Shown: positions 35,221 through 43,755 of the stretch, one piece after another
How positions within the stretch are numbered: position 1 is the first letter of the stretch
Layout: every line of letters begins with the position of its first letter
NCBI GenBank assembly: GCA_963729215.1
Contig: CAVSND010000006.1
Location: 62,001 to 126,000 of the forward strand
Direction of reading: 5' to 3'
Length of the DNA: 64,000 nt
Source: CAVQJU01 sp963729215
Lineage (GTDB): Bacteria; Acidobacteriota; Vicinamibacteria; Vicinamibacterales; CAVVIG01
The notes under the pieces: generated by a model
What the model was told of the DNA's origin: nothing
Database searches by the model: none
What the model saw: only the letters and a program-made list of their open reading frames with translations
Made by a program: the position numbers and the translations under genes

Positions 35221-37718
35221 TTTTCCAGCCGTGATGCTATGACGAGCGTGAACGTCGAGCCACGTCCCACTTCGCTTTCCATGTCGAGCCGCCCGCCGAG
35301 CATCGTGGCGAGGCGGCGGCAGATCGACAGGCCGAGACCCGTGCCGCCGTACGGCCGGGCGACCGAGCTGTCCACCTGCTGGAAATCTTCGAAAATCTTG
35401 GCGTGATCGGCCGGGTCGATGCCGATGCCCGTGTCGGCTATCGCGATCGTCACCCGATCCCCATCGAGGGCGGCGGCGCGAATCGTGATCGAACCCTGAC
35501 GGGTAAACTTCAGGGCGTTACTCAACAGGTTCAGCACAATCTGTTTGATCTTCTGGCGGTCGCTGACGATTGGGCCGATGTCCGGTGGAATGTGGCTGCT
35601 GACGGCGAGCTTGGAGCGGGCGATGATCGGCTCCATCTCCGCGAGCACTTCCTCCACGAGCTGCTTGAGCGCGAAGGTGGACACCTGGAGAGGCATTCGA
35701 CCGGCTTCGATGCGGGACAGGTCGAGGATTTCGCTGATGATGCCGACCAGGTGGCGGCCGTTCGAGGAGATGCGATCCAGCGCCTTCCGCTGGGCGGGCG
35801 TCAGGTCGCCGGAGATGCCCTGCAGCAGGATGCTCGCATAGCCCAGGATCGCGTTGAGCGGCGTCCTGAACTCGTGCGACATGTTCGCCAGGAACTGCGA
35901 CTTGAGCGCCGACGCCTGCTCGAGCTCCACCGCCTGATGCCGGAGCAGCCGGTTCTGACGCGCCAGTTCTGCCGTAGCCGAGACCACCCGCGCCTCGAGC
36001 TCGTCGGATGCGTGCTTGACCTGTTCGTAGAGCCGGGCCCGCTCGAGCGCCTCCGATCGGTCGTGCAGGATCGTGACAACGGCAACGAACTCGCCAACTT
36101 CGGAAAGCACCTTCCCAGCGACGGCCTCGAATGGCAACGACACGCCCGTCACGACGTCGGTCAACGACACTTCGCCGCGACGCCTGACTTCGGTTCCTTC
36201 CGAGAGCAGGCCGGCGATGAAAGAGGAAAAGTGCGCGTCGTTCGCCTGAATGCGGCGCAGGGCCACCTCGTCGCCGTTCGGCGCCGCTGTGAACAGCCGC
36301 TCGGCCGGCGCATTCATCAGCGTCACCTTGCCGGCATCGTCGGACACGATGATCGGATCGGCGACCGAATCGATGATCACGTCGAGGCGATCGCGTTCCG
36401 TGCGCGCCTCGGCTTCAGCCAGGCGCATCCGGCGATAGTTTTCCGACAGCTCCTCAGTGGCCCGGCGCAGGTCCGTCACGTTCCGCAAAACAGAAACAAT
36501 GCCTGTGCCTTCGCGCTGGTCGTGAACCACGGTCCCCAGCAGTTCGAACAGCAGATCCGAGCCGTCCACGGGGTCAACGACGAGCAGCTCCTGCGGTTTG
36601 ACCTGTCCGGCGCCGACGGCGATTCGCCAGAGCGCCGCCGACAGAAACATGTTGTTGAGCTCGACCGCGCGGAGGCGGCCTTCGCTGACACCCGCCGTCG
36701 TGGAAAACAACGCTTCAGCCCGGCTGTTGGCGATCAGCAGGCGCCCTTCGGTGTCGGTCAGGAGAATCGGATCCGCCACCGCGTTGATGATGGCGTCGAG
36801 CAGCGACCGCTCGCGCCGGAACTTGTTCTGCCCATCGGCAAGGGCATCTCGGGTGAGCAGGATATGCAACTTCTGGCTTAGAACATCTGCAATCCACGTG
36901 ACATCGGCCGTCGGCGGTCCGCTCAAGACGACCAGGAGCAGGCCACCGGCCGGCTCTCCCGCGCCGAGCGTCGAGAGCGGCAACGCCCAATACGGCGACG
37001 GCCCGAACAGGGCGGCGCCCGTTTCGCGGTCTTTGGCGTGTTCGCCAAACGCGTTGCCGACGAGCGTCGGGTCCGCGGCCTCCATCGCGCGAATCAACGG
37101 ATGAGTCGTGTCGTCGAGTCCGACCGACAACGCTTCGACTTGCGCCGCCGGGACGCGGTGGCCGGCGACGCCTCGCAACTGGTTCGTGTCCGCGTCGGCC
37201 AGAACGCAGATGGCCTGAGTGGCGTGTGTGCGGGCGACGAGCCACGCCAGCGCGTGATCGATGCAGTCGCCGACGTCGCTGACACCCAGCAGGCGCTCGA
37301 GCAACTCGAGCTTTGCCGGCGCATCCGCGAGGCGCGCCGCCTGGAGAGGGGCTGCCCGCATGCGTTGGCTCAGGCCCGCGAGCCGCTGCGCTTTTGCGGA
37401 GACGTCAGCCGCCGGCTCCGCGTGGTTCTCAACTGCGACTTGAGGCTGTTGTTTTCGGAGAGCAGTTGTTCGTACGACGGTGCTTCCGGCCGTCCTTCGA
37501 CCAGCGCGGGCCGGGCGACGGGCAGCGACAGCGGCGACCGCCTCCGAATATTTCAGGTAGGTGTCGATCGACGCGACGACCACGCGCGCTTCGACGGTGA
37601 TGAGGTCGATGCCGACCAGCGAGACGCGCACCCAGGCGTCGATGACGATGCCCTTGTCGAGCACGCGATCGAGCACGTCGATGAGACTCGACCCACCAGA
37701 AGACCGTTCAACGGGCAT
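35217..37718 (-). CDS. GAF/PAS histidine kinase, read as a GvpA-kinase fusion
   Basis: The frame runs 833 residues without a stop. Residues ~8-58 are canonical GvpA. From ~residue 120 follow a GAF-like domain, two PAS domains (LDAIINAVADPILLTDTEG, LDVIIDSVADPIIVSDDAG), a HisKA with phospho-His in ANMSHEFRTPLNA, and HATPase boxes (NLLSNALKF, ADTGIGI, GGTGLGLSI). No transmembrane helix is seen, so it is a soluble kinase. Residues ~72-92 have poor third-position GC while another frame there is good, so a frameshift may join two genes. An internal ATG 37361 would start the kinase alone, 8 bases after a GvpA stop in that other frame. Confidence 0.82.
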   Translation of the reverse strand: MPVERSSGGSSLIDVLDRVLDKGIVIDAWVRVSLVGIDLITVEARVVVASIDTYLKYSEAVAAVAARRPARAGRRTAGSTVVRTTALRKQQPQVAVENHAEPAADVSAKAQRLAGLSQRMRAAPLQAARLADAPAKLELLERLLGVSDVGDCIDHALAWLVARTHATQAICVLADADTNQLRGVAGHRVPAAQVEALSVGLDDTTHPLIRAMEAADPTLVGNAFGEHAKDRETGAALFGPSPYWALPLSTLGAGEPAGGLLLVVLSGPPTADVTWIADVLSQKLHILLTRDALADGQNKFRRERSLLDAIINAVADPILLTDTEGRLLIANSRAEALFSTTAGVSEGRLRAVELNNMFLSAALWRIAVGAGQVKPQELLVVDPVDGSDLLFELLGTVVHDQREGTGIVSVLRNVTDLRRATEELSENYRRMRLAEAEARTERDRLDVIIDSVADPIIVSDDAGKVTLMNAPAERLFTAAPNGDEVALRRIQANDAHFSSFIAGLLSEGTEVRRRGEVSLTDVVTGVSLPFEAVAGKVLSEVGEFVAVVTILHDRSEALERARLYEQVKHASDELEARVVSATAELARQNRLLRHQAVELEQASALKSQFLANMSHEFRTPLNAILGYASILLQGISGDLTPAQRKALDRISSNGRHLVGIISEILDLSRIEAGRMPLQVSTFALKQLVEEVLAEMEPIIARSKLAVSSHIPPDIGPIVSDRQKIKQIVLNLLSNALKFTRQGSITIRAAALDGDRVTIAIADTGIGIDPADHAKIFEDFQQVDSSVARPYGGTGLGLSICRRLATMLGGRLDMESEVGRGSTFTLVIASRLEK
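37370..37718 (-). CDS. gvpA: Canonical shell protein GvpA (alternative, frameshift-corrected model)
   Basis: The start MPVERSSGGSSLIDVLDRVL and then DAWVRVSLVGIDLITVEARVVVASIDTYLKYSEAV match the main gas-vesicle shell protein. After YSEAVAAVA the continuous frame becomes codon-atypical. Another frame instead gives ALVEGRPEAPSYEQLLSENN, a coiled-coil tail that ends at TGA 37372-37370, about 116 residues in all. A single indel around 37500-37520 would therefore make a separate gvpA with the kinase starting 8 bases later. This is the only canonical GvpA in the window; the other two GvpA-family genes are of the accessory type. Confidence 0.6.
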
Positions 37719-37757
37719 TCTGCTCTCCTTGAATTGTGCGCCAACCCATGCGACAGG

Positions 37758-38120
37758 CTACGCGACAGGCGCCTTCCGGCGCGACACGCGGCGCTCCTTC
37801 GTCAGCGCAGCGACTCTGCGCTCGAGCGTCCGGATCTGTTTCCTCAACGCCTCTTCGTCGCGCAGTGCCGTTGAACGCCCGGGCGACAGGTTCTTGTCGT
37901 ACTTCCACCAATCCATCCCGATCTGCTCGGCCTTGTCGATCGAACAGATCAACAGGCGGATGCGGATGGTCAGCAGCTCGACCTCGGCGAGCGAGATCTT
38001 GATGTCGCCGGCAACGACCAGGCCCTTGTCGAGCACCCGGTCCAGAATGTCGACGAGGCTGGCGGTGTGGGAGGAGCCCGATGACAGGGCGGCGGGTGAC
38101 AGGCGATTCGTATCCGGCAT
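37758..38120 (-). CDS. GvpA-family protein (GvpJ/S-like)
   Basis: This 120-residue protein has a GvpA-family core, SLVDILDRVLDKGLVVAGDIKISLAEVELLTIRIRLLICSIDKAEQIGMDWW. A C-terminal coiled coil follows (EEALRKQIRTLERRVAALTKERR). The AGDIKISLA.VELLTI.IRLLI variant is typical of GvpJ/S-type minor components. It is the first gvp gene, 34 bases after a predicted transcription start from the promoter at 38161-38189. Confidence 0.87.
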   Translation of the reverse strand: MPDTNRLSPAALSSGSSHTASLVDILDRVLDKGLVVAGDIKISLAEVELLTIRIRLLICSIDKAEQIGMDWWKYDKNLSPGRSTALRDEEALRKQIRTLERRVAALTKERRVSRRKAPVA

Positions 38121-38160
38121 AGGGAAGCATACCGAAAGTCACGTCGGGGGCGAGGGCCGG

Positions 38161-38189
38161 AGTATATTTCGCCGGCCCGGCCGGATCAA
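38161..38189 (-). promoter_or_regulatory. Sigma-70-type promoter for the gvp cluster
   Basis: Read on the minus strand, TTGATC (38189-38184) is followed by a 17-base spacer and TATACT (38166-38161). This fits a -35/-10 pair upstream of the first gvp gene. No clear sigma-54 (-24/-12) element was found in this short spacer, although an NtrC-type activator gene lies just upstream. Confidence 0.6.
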
Positions 38190-38222
38190 ACCTGCGCACA
38201 CTCATGACCCTGCGCCTGCGTC

Positions 38223-39708
38223 TCAGGGCCGCGTCACCCCGTGTTCGGCCGGATCCTCTTCGCCGCCGGTCGGGTGGTCGACTCGCTCGTGCTCGACTCC
38301 TCGGTGTGACGCGTCTTCCTCGGCGCCTTCGGCCGCATCGCCGTATTCGCCCAGCTTGTATTTCCGCAGCTTCCCGTAAAGCGTCGGACGATACACCCCG
38401 AGGATGCTCGCCGCCGCGCGCTTGTTGCCGTTGGTCTTCTCGAGCGTCCGCAGAATCGCCTGCCGTTCGATTTCGGCCAGCGTGAGCTCGCCGTCATTCG
38501 CCGCGGCGGGCTGTCCGGCCGCCGGCTGCCGGCTGCTCGAGGATGTCCGGCAGGTCGGCGGGCTGAATCTCCGCCCCTCCCGCGACAATCACGGCGCGCT
38601 CGATGACGTGTTCGAGCTCGCGGACGTTGCCCGGCCACGAGTGCCGCAGCAACGCCTCCTGCGCCGACACATGGATGCTTCGCACATCCCGCTGGTGCCG
38701 ATCGGCGAACACCGACAGGAAGTGTTCGCACAGAAGCGGGATGTCCTCGGGCCGCTCGCGCAGCGGCGGAATCTCGAGCGTGATCGTGTTGATGCGGAAA
38801 AACAAGTCCTCGCGGATCTTGCGCGACGGCGCATCGAGCGAGGCGTTCGTCGCGCAGATCAGGCGGAAATCCGCGCGAATGGTCCGCGTGCCGCCGATCG
38901 GCCGGAATTCCCGCTCCTGCAGCAGCCGCAGCAGCTTGACCTGGAGCTGCGGCGCCATCTCGCCGATCTCGTCGAGCAGCAGCGAGCCGCCGGTGGCCAG
39001 CTCCACCAGGCCGACCTTGTCGGCCACCGCGCCGGTGAACGACCCCTTCTTGTGCCCGAACAGCTCCGACTCCATCAGCTCCGCGGGCACCGCGGCGCAG
39101 TTGATCTTGACGAACGGGCCGTCGGCACGCTTGCTGTGCTCGTGGATCGCGCTGGCGACGAGCTCCTTGCCCGTGCCGCTTTCGCCGTGAATCAGCACGT
39201 TGGCGTCGGTCGGCGCCACGAGGCTCATGAGCTGGAACAGCCGGCCCATTCGCGCGCCCGTGGAGACGATGTTGGCAAATCCCGCGTGCTGCTGGAGCTG
39301 CTCACGCAGCCGCTGGTTCTCCTGCGACAGCACCGACCGTTCAAGCGCCTTGTCCATCATGGCCAGGAGCACATCGGGGTCGACGGGCTTTTCGATGAAG
39401 CTGTACGCCCCCGCCCTCATCGCGTCCACCGCGAGACTGACGCTCCCGTGCCCCGTGATCATGATGACCTCGGCGCTCGAGCCGGACTCTTTGAAGCGCC
39501 TCAGCAGATCCGTCCCGCCCACGTCGGGGAGCTTCGAGTCCATGAGGACAAGCTGCGGCTTCCACGAATCGCGGATCTGCTCGGACTCGGCCCCGAGCGT
39601 GGCCGTTTGCGCAACGTAACCGCGGCTCTCGAGCAGCAGTTTCATCCAGTCCAGCGTGTCCGAATGGTCGTCGACAATCAGCACGCGAATAGGCTTTGCG
39701 CTACTCAT
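38223..39708 (-). CDS. NtrC-family sigma-54 response regulator, one late frameshift
   Basis: A receiver (residues 1-120; IRVLIVDDHSDTLDW, LVLMDSKLPDVGG) is joined to an AAA+ sigma-54-interaction domain with Walker A GESGTGKE, a GSFTGA loop (usual GAFTGA), Walker B LLLDEIGE, and the R-finger region. A Fis-type HTH follows (ERQAILRTLEKTNGNKRAAASILGVYRPTLYGKLRKY). The HTH and tail are in another frame; the break is near 38525, in a GGC-rich run after LEQPAAG. The C-terminal acidic tail after the HTH is extra. It likely controls stress or gvp genes through sigma-54. Confidence 0.87.
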
Positions 39709-39724
39709 GGTCTTGGTCCTCTTG

Positions 39725-39736
39725 TGAATCGATTCA
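39725..39736. promoter_or_regulatory. TGAATCGATTCA palindrome
   Basis: A perfect 12-base palindrome lies 17 bases upstream of the NtrC-type gene start. It could be an operator. No other copies were noticed, so this is only a candidate. Confidence 0.3.
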
Positions 39737-39950
39737 TGTAGTCATCGAAAACACATTGTAGTGATTCAATACAGGCTTTTGGGCTCAAAACGAAGGTTCC
39801 CTCGCTCAGCAAAAGCGCGTGCTGACCGGGAGAACAGCTTGCCAGTCAATCAGATACTGGCTGTTCCGAGCAACCTCTGCCGTGATCGTATGCATCGAAT
39901 ACGCGGGAGGATTGCAGGCTTCGTACCACTACTGATGAGGACGCGAGAGG

Positions 39951-39990
39951 GACGTCGAAAGTGGCCCTGGGGGTGGCCACCTTCGACGTC
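39951..39990 (-). terminator. Long perfect hairpin after the zinc-ribbon-like gene
   Basis: GACGTCGAA pairs with TTCGACGTC, and GTGGCC with GGCCAC, around an 8-base loop; one A/C mismatch separates the stems. It lies 15 bases past the stop of the 40006-40278 gene. There is no T-run, so it may also be a regulatory hairpin. Confidence 0.6.
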
Positions 39991-40005
39991 AGCGGGCGGT
40001 GAGAG

Positions 40006-40278
40006 TCAGGCTGCTACAGAGGGTCCCGAGTGAGGATGCGTGTGCGTCGCGCGCAACCGCGCTTCGAGCTCCCAGCCGGGCGACTCGTAACCGCAGGTCG
40101 TGCACTGCAGGGACAGCCGCGCGGGCTCGTAGTGCATCAGGATGTTGTGCCCCGTCATCCCGCAGCGCAGCTGGCCCGCCCGTCTGGTGGCCCGCTGAAC
40201 AAACTGCTCCAGCCACTCGGTGGCCGTGTCAGCCGGGTGGCTTTCAAACTTGAGCATCACGCGGGTATTCGTCAGCAT
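40006..40278 (-). CDS. Small protein with a Cys pair
   Basis: This 90-residue protein has an N-terminal beta/alpha half (MLKFESHPADTATEWLEQFVQRATRR). A C-terminal part follows with LQCTTCGYESPGWELEARL, where one CxxC is visible, plus an earlier Cys (LRCGMTGH). A half zinc ribbon is possible. It belongs to a row of small leftward stress-type genes. Function unknown. Confidence 0.6.
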   Translation of the reverse strand: MLTNTRVMLKFESHPADTATEWLEQFVQRATRRAGQLRCGMTGHNILMHYEPARLSLQCTTCGYESPGWELEARLRATHTHPHSGPSVAA

Positions 40279-40300
40279 GTCACTCCTCGCTGTTTCTCAC

Positions 40301-40555
40301 TTACACCTCGGGCCACGGCGCCGGGGTAATGTCCCTGTCGAATCGCGACGGCACCGATTCGGGCGGCGTCACCACCCGGTGTCCGTGGCGCGCACAGCCG
40401 CCCTTCCGGCCGGCTTCACGCGCTTCGGCAACGGTCCACTTATGGGCCGCGCCTTTCTGATGAGCCATGCGACCGCCCTTGCTGGCGATCTCGCGCTGTT
40501 TCTCGGGCGACATGGAGGCGAACCCTCTCCTCGCTTTTGGCCGATCTGTGTCCAT
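40301..40555 (-). CDS. KGG-repeat stress protein
   Basis: This 84-residue protein carries two copies of the KGG (stress-induced, acidophilic-repeat) motif: REIASKGGRMAHQKG and REAGRKGGCARHGH. These are short, basic, probably disordered proteins such as GsiB/YciG-type. A paralogue is at 54719-54925 with the same RGFASMxxxKQREIASKGG start. A role in stress or desiccation is inferred from the family. Confidence 0.85.
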   Translation of the reverse strand: MDTDRPKARRGFASMSPEKQREIASKGGRMAHQKGAAHKWTVAEAREAGRKGGCARHGHRVVTPPESVPSRFDRDITPAPWPEV

Positions 40556-40583
40556 TGCTCAATCCTCCCAAGTGGATGCCGCG

Positions 40584-40733
40584 TCAGACGACCCGCCGGC
40601 CTTGAATGACCTGGATCAACACCGACGCGATCGCGAGCAGGAGCAGAATGTGAATGAACCCGCCCAGCGTGTACGAGGTCGTGACTCCTGCGAGCCAGAG
40701 CACCATGAGTACGACGAAGATGGTCCAGAGCAT
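40584..40733 (-). CDS. lmo0937/DUF5670 family small membrane protein (second copy)
   Basis: This 49-residue protein starts at MLWTIFVVLMVLWLAG, an ATG 54 bases inside a longer open frame. It has the same TSYTLGGFIHILLLLAIASVLIQ core and VIQGRR end as the gene at 23048-23197. Two hydrophobic segments are present. It lies 28 bases from the KGG gene on the same strand. Confidence 0.83.
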   Translation of the reverse strand: MLWTIFVVLMVLWLAGVTTSYTLGGFIHILLLLAIASVLIQVIQGRRVV

Positions 40734-40946
40734 CGGTTTCACTCCTTGCTTGACTACTGCCCAGACATGCATCAAACGGCATGCCACTGGTCCCGGGTCG
40801 TTTTGACCGTCGAATGGCCGCGTTCCCGCTGATCAGCTGACGCAACTTGCTCCAATCGGACGCGCGGCGCGTAGCTCTTCGCTACAGCAGGTTCGCATTC
40901 ATACAGCCGAACAGCTGCGGAATCGTCCTTGCACAATCCCTATGCC

Positions 40947-41552
40947 ATGCGGGCCGTCGTGCGGAGATCGTTGGTGACGGCGGCCATTGCCGCCCTTGCG
41001 TTCGGCCGTGTCAGTCCGGCGGGCGCGCAAACCGAGCCTGCCGCCGAAGCCATCAAGCCTGTCGCCACCGACGATCAGTTGTTCAAGAAATACGTGCAGT
41101 CGACTCTCGGCTTCGAAGGCGCCGTGCACGCCGCTTTGATGAGCACGTGGGACCAGTGGCGCAACGCGCCACCGGAATGGGGACAAGGCCCGGAGGGCTA
41201 CGCCAAGCGTGTCGCGTCCGGCTATGCGTCATCAGCCATCGGCGACACGACGAAGTACGCCGTCGCGCGGCTCCTTCATCACGATCCGTCGTTCACGCCC
41301 TGCCAGTGCACCGGATTCGGCCGCCGCCTGCGCCACGCGCTGTCCGCTCCCTTCACTGCGCGGACACCCAGCGGACGGCGGGTCGTGTCGCCGGCGTTTT
41401 TCGCGGGCGCCCTCGCTGGCCGCGTGATTCCGGCGGCAACCTGGTACCCCGCGCGGCACGGCACATTCAGCGGCCTCGAACAGACCGCCTCGAGCATCGG
41501 CGCGAAAATGGCCATCGACGTCTGGAAGGAATTCAAGCCGCGACCACAATGA
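40947..41552 (+). CDS. Exported hypothetical protein
   Basis: About 201 residues with a signal peptide (MRAVVRRSLVTAAIAALAFGRVSPAGA) and a mature, helical region, with FTPCQCTGFGRRLRHALSAPFTARTPSGRR and an Ala/Gly-rich helix. No known domain was recognised. The start ATG 40947 fits the signal peptide better than upstream TTG. It overlaps the next lipoprotein gene as ATGA, so they work or at least are made together. Confidence 0.72.
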   Translation: MRAVVRRSLVTAAIAALAFGRVSPAGAQTEPAAEAIKPVATDDQLFKKYVQSTLGFEGAVHAALMSTWDQWRNAPPEWGQGPEGYAKRVASGYASSAIGDTTKYAVARLLHHDPSFTPCQCTGFGRRLRHALSAPFTARTPSGRRVVSPAFFAGALAGRVIPAATWYPARHGTFSGLEQTASSIGAKMAIDVWKEFKPRPQ

Positions 41553-42622
41553 ACACACATCATCGAGCCGCATTCGCGGGAGTCGCCATAGCCGTTTCAC
41601 TGGCGTCGTGCGCGCACGTCACGAGCCGGGCACGCACGAATCAGATGACCGACGCCATGCGCCAGGCGGCGATCCGACGTGCCAACGTCTGGGCGCCCAC
41701 CGACGTCGCGTCAATGGATCTCCGCGTGGGACCGCGGGGCCCGGGCGCCTTCGCGCCGGGCGAGACCGTGAACTGCTCGTACGTGGAGAAGAAAATGAGC
41801 GGCCGCTCGCCAAAATTCACCTGCCTGCAGGCGCCCAAGGACGAACTGAAGGTCAAGTTCGGACGCGACAACGGCGAGGTATACGCGGAAGTGGCGGCGA
41901 GCCGGCTGCTCTGGGCGCTCGGGTTCGTCGCCGATCGGATGTATCCGGTCCGCATCGTCTGCCATGGATGCCCGAAGGAGATCGAACGACAAGGCACGGA
42001 GATCGCGTCGATCCAGCGAAAGGCCGAAGGACACGAGCTCGAAACGCGCGACATTTCCGGATGGCAGTGGCCAGAGCTCGATCAGGTGGACCCGCGCAGC
42101 GGAGGAGCGCCGCGCGCGCAGCGTGACGCGTTGAAACTGCTCGCCGTCGTTCTCCAGCACACGGACAGCAAGGCCGAACAACAGCGGCTTCTCTGCGTGG
42201 GCCCGCGCGCGAAGGGCGAAGCGTCGGAGGGTTGCGCGCTCCCCGTCATGATGGTGCACGACCTCGGGTTGACGTTCGGGCACGCGAACCTGTTCAACCG
42301 CGCCGACCTGGGCAGCGTGAACCTGCAGGCCTGGTCGTCCACGCCGGTCTGGACGGCCAGCACGGGGAGCTGCATCGGCAACATGCCGAAGTCGCAGACC
42401 GGCACCCTCGACAACCCGATGATCGGCGAAGAAGGCCGAAAGTTCCTTGCGGACTTGCTGCTGCAGCTCACCGATGCGCAGCTTCGCGACCTGTTCGACG
42501 TGTCCCGTTTCCCGCGTCGATCCGCGCCGTCCGCGGCCTCACCAGACACCTCGACGCTGTCGCAATGGGTCGAGGCCTTCAAGGGGAAGCGTGCGGAAAT
42601 CGTCAATCGCGCGTGCTCCTGA
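41549..42622 (+). CDS. Lipoprotein with possible kinase-like fold
   Basis: This 357-residue protein has a lipoprotein signal ending in SLASCA. Conserved-looking segments include KVKFGRDNGEVYAEVAASRLLWALGFVADRMYPV, a Cys-rich CHGCP, and VHDLGLTFGHANLFN. A lysine on a strand, a Glu-bearing helix and a DLG-type loop are the order expected of an atypical protein/lipid kinase fold (HipA or FAM20-like), but this is conjecture from motifs alone. It overlaps the upstream gene by four bases. No family could be named. Confidence 0.65.
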   Translation: MNTHHRAAFAGVAIAVSLASCAHVTSRARTNQMTDAMRQAAIRRANVWAPTDVASMDLRVGPRGPGAFAPGETVNCSYVEKKMSGRSPKFTCLQAPKDELKVKFGRDNGEVYAEVAASRLLWALGFVADRMYPVRIVCHGCPKEIERQGTEIASIQRKAEGHELETRDISGWQWPELDQVDPRSGGAPRAQRDALKLLAVVLQHTDSKAEQQRLLCVGPRAKGEASEGCALPVMMVHDLGLTFGHANLFNRADLGSVNLQAWSSTPVWTASTGSCIGNMPKSQTGTLDNPMIGEEGRKFLADLLLQLTDAQLRDLFDVSRFPRRSAPSAASPDTSTLSQWVEAFKGKRAEIVNRACS

Positions 42623-42640
42623 CAGGAGAACGCAAAGTTC

Positions 42641-42751
42641 CGCGAGAAGGTTTAACGCGGAGATCGCAGAGATCGCGGAGGTACCATTTCTCTGCGATCT
42701 CCGCGATCTCTGCGTTGCTAGCTCTCCGTTGATACCTTCTCCGCGATCTCA
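42641..42751. repeat. CGCGGAGATCGCAGAG inverted-repeat element without a gene
   Basis: A perfect 16-base pair (CGCGGAGATCGCAGAG and its complement CTCTGCGATCTCCGCG) surrounds an 18-base core, and outer arms (CGCGAGAAGGTTTAAC / GATACCTTCTCCGCG) also pair. The whole is a two-armed element with degenerate GATCGCxGA words. It ends on the stop codon of the leftward stress gene. Confidence 0.75.
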
Positions 42752-43315
42752 GACCGATGCGCGCGGATACGGCCGGTCGGTATTCAACACGTCGCCCTTG
42801 GTTTCTCCCGCCGACGCGATATCTTCGGCCCCGGTTCGCTCCAGGATTTCCTTGCCCATCTTCGTCCAGTCGGAGTCATCGCAATGAACCGAGAGCAGGA
42901 TGCCGCCTTTCTGGATTCTTCCCTCGTACCGCTTGGCTTCGTACTCCGGCATCCCGAAGCCAATCAGCGCGCCCGTGAACCCGCCGACGGCGCCCCCGAC
43001 GGCTCCTCCGGCGAGCGCCGCCATGATCGGTCCGGCCGCGATGAACGGGCCGACGCCCGGAATGGCCAGCGCGCCAATCCCGGCGAGCCAGCCGAGCGCA
43101 CCGCCAACGATGGCCCCGGTGCCGCCGCCAGCTGTCGCGCCTTCGGGCGCCTTCGTCCCTTTCTCGTGCGCGAAGTCCTTGGTCCCCGCGTTCGCGGGAA
43201 ACAGGACCGAGATATCCGTGTTGCGAAATCCGGCTTCCCGGAGCTCGTCAACGGCCCGTTCTACCGCGGCGTAGCCGGTGTAGATGCCGAGTACCGATGT
43301 GTTCTTCCCTGCCAC
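42749..43315 (-). CDS. General stress protein-like glycine-zipper protein
   Basis: This 188-residue protein has an N-terminal ferredoxin-like part (SVLGIYTGYAAVERAVDELREAGFRNTDISVLFP). A long Gly/Ala-zipper membrane segment (residues ~65-125) follows, then a C-terminal LLSVHCDDSDW strand. This is the general-stress-protein 17M/DUF3341-like architecture. It is in the row of leftward stress genes with CsbD 75 bases upstream. No catalytic role is evident. Confidence 0.78.
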   Translation of the reverse strand: MAGKNTSVLGIYTGYAAVERAVDELREAGFRNTDISVLFPANAGTKDFAHEKGTKAPEGATAGGGTGAIVGGALGWLAGIGALAIPGVGPFIAAGPIMAALAGGAVGGAVGGFTGALIGFGMPEYEAKRYEGRIQKGGILLSVHCDDSDWTKMGKEILERTGAEDIASAGETKGDVLNTDRPYPRASV

Positions 43316-43390
43316 TGGAACCTCCTGTCCGAATTGTGTGCGGTGCGATCTGGCGTATCTGTCTGCGATGCCATCACCGCCGCGTGATGA

Positions 43391-43594
43391 CTACCGCTTG
43401 ATCGCCTTGCCGACGTCTTCCACGGCCTCGCCGACCTTTCTCTTGGCCTTGCCAAACGCATCCCGCGCTTCGCCCGTCGCCTCGTCATCGAGGCCCTCGT
43501 CGTAAAGATCGGGATCGTCCGTGAGCTTGCCTGCGGCCTGCTTGACCTTCCCTTTCACCTGCTCCGCCTTGCCTTTGATCTCATCCTGATTCAT
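43391..43594 (-). CDS. CsbD family stress protein
   Basis: This 67-residue protein starts at MNQDEIKGKAEQVKGKVKQAAGKLTDDPDL, the CsbD signature, followed by an acidic loop and FGKAKRKVGEAVEDVGKAIKR. ATG 43594 is internal to a longer frame and is preceded by GGAGAAGG, which fixes the start. CsbD proteins are small, highly charged, and induced by general stress. Confidence 0.92.
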   Translation of the reverse strand: MNQDEIKGKAEQVKGKVKQAAGKLTDDPDLYDEGLDDEATGEARDAFGKAKRKVGEAVEDVGKAIKR

Positions 43595-43755
43595 GACCTT
43601 CTCCTCTGTAGCGGCTCCATGTTGCAACGCCGATTTGTCAGGTTGCAAGCCGTGCGCCGCGCCGCGCGGCGGCCCAAGCGATGTGCTTCGTATTTCGGAC
43701 TGTAGAGCTGAGTGTGGCGAGCTCTTTGCTCTACAGCCGGGCAGGTATCGAGGCC

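Noticed and set aside
38121..38222. Sigma-54 (-24/-12) promoter for gvp genes
   Set aside because: No TGGC-N7-9-TTGC-like element found; a sigma-70 pair fits better.
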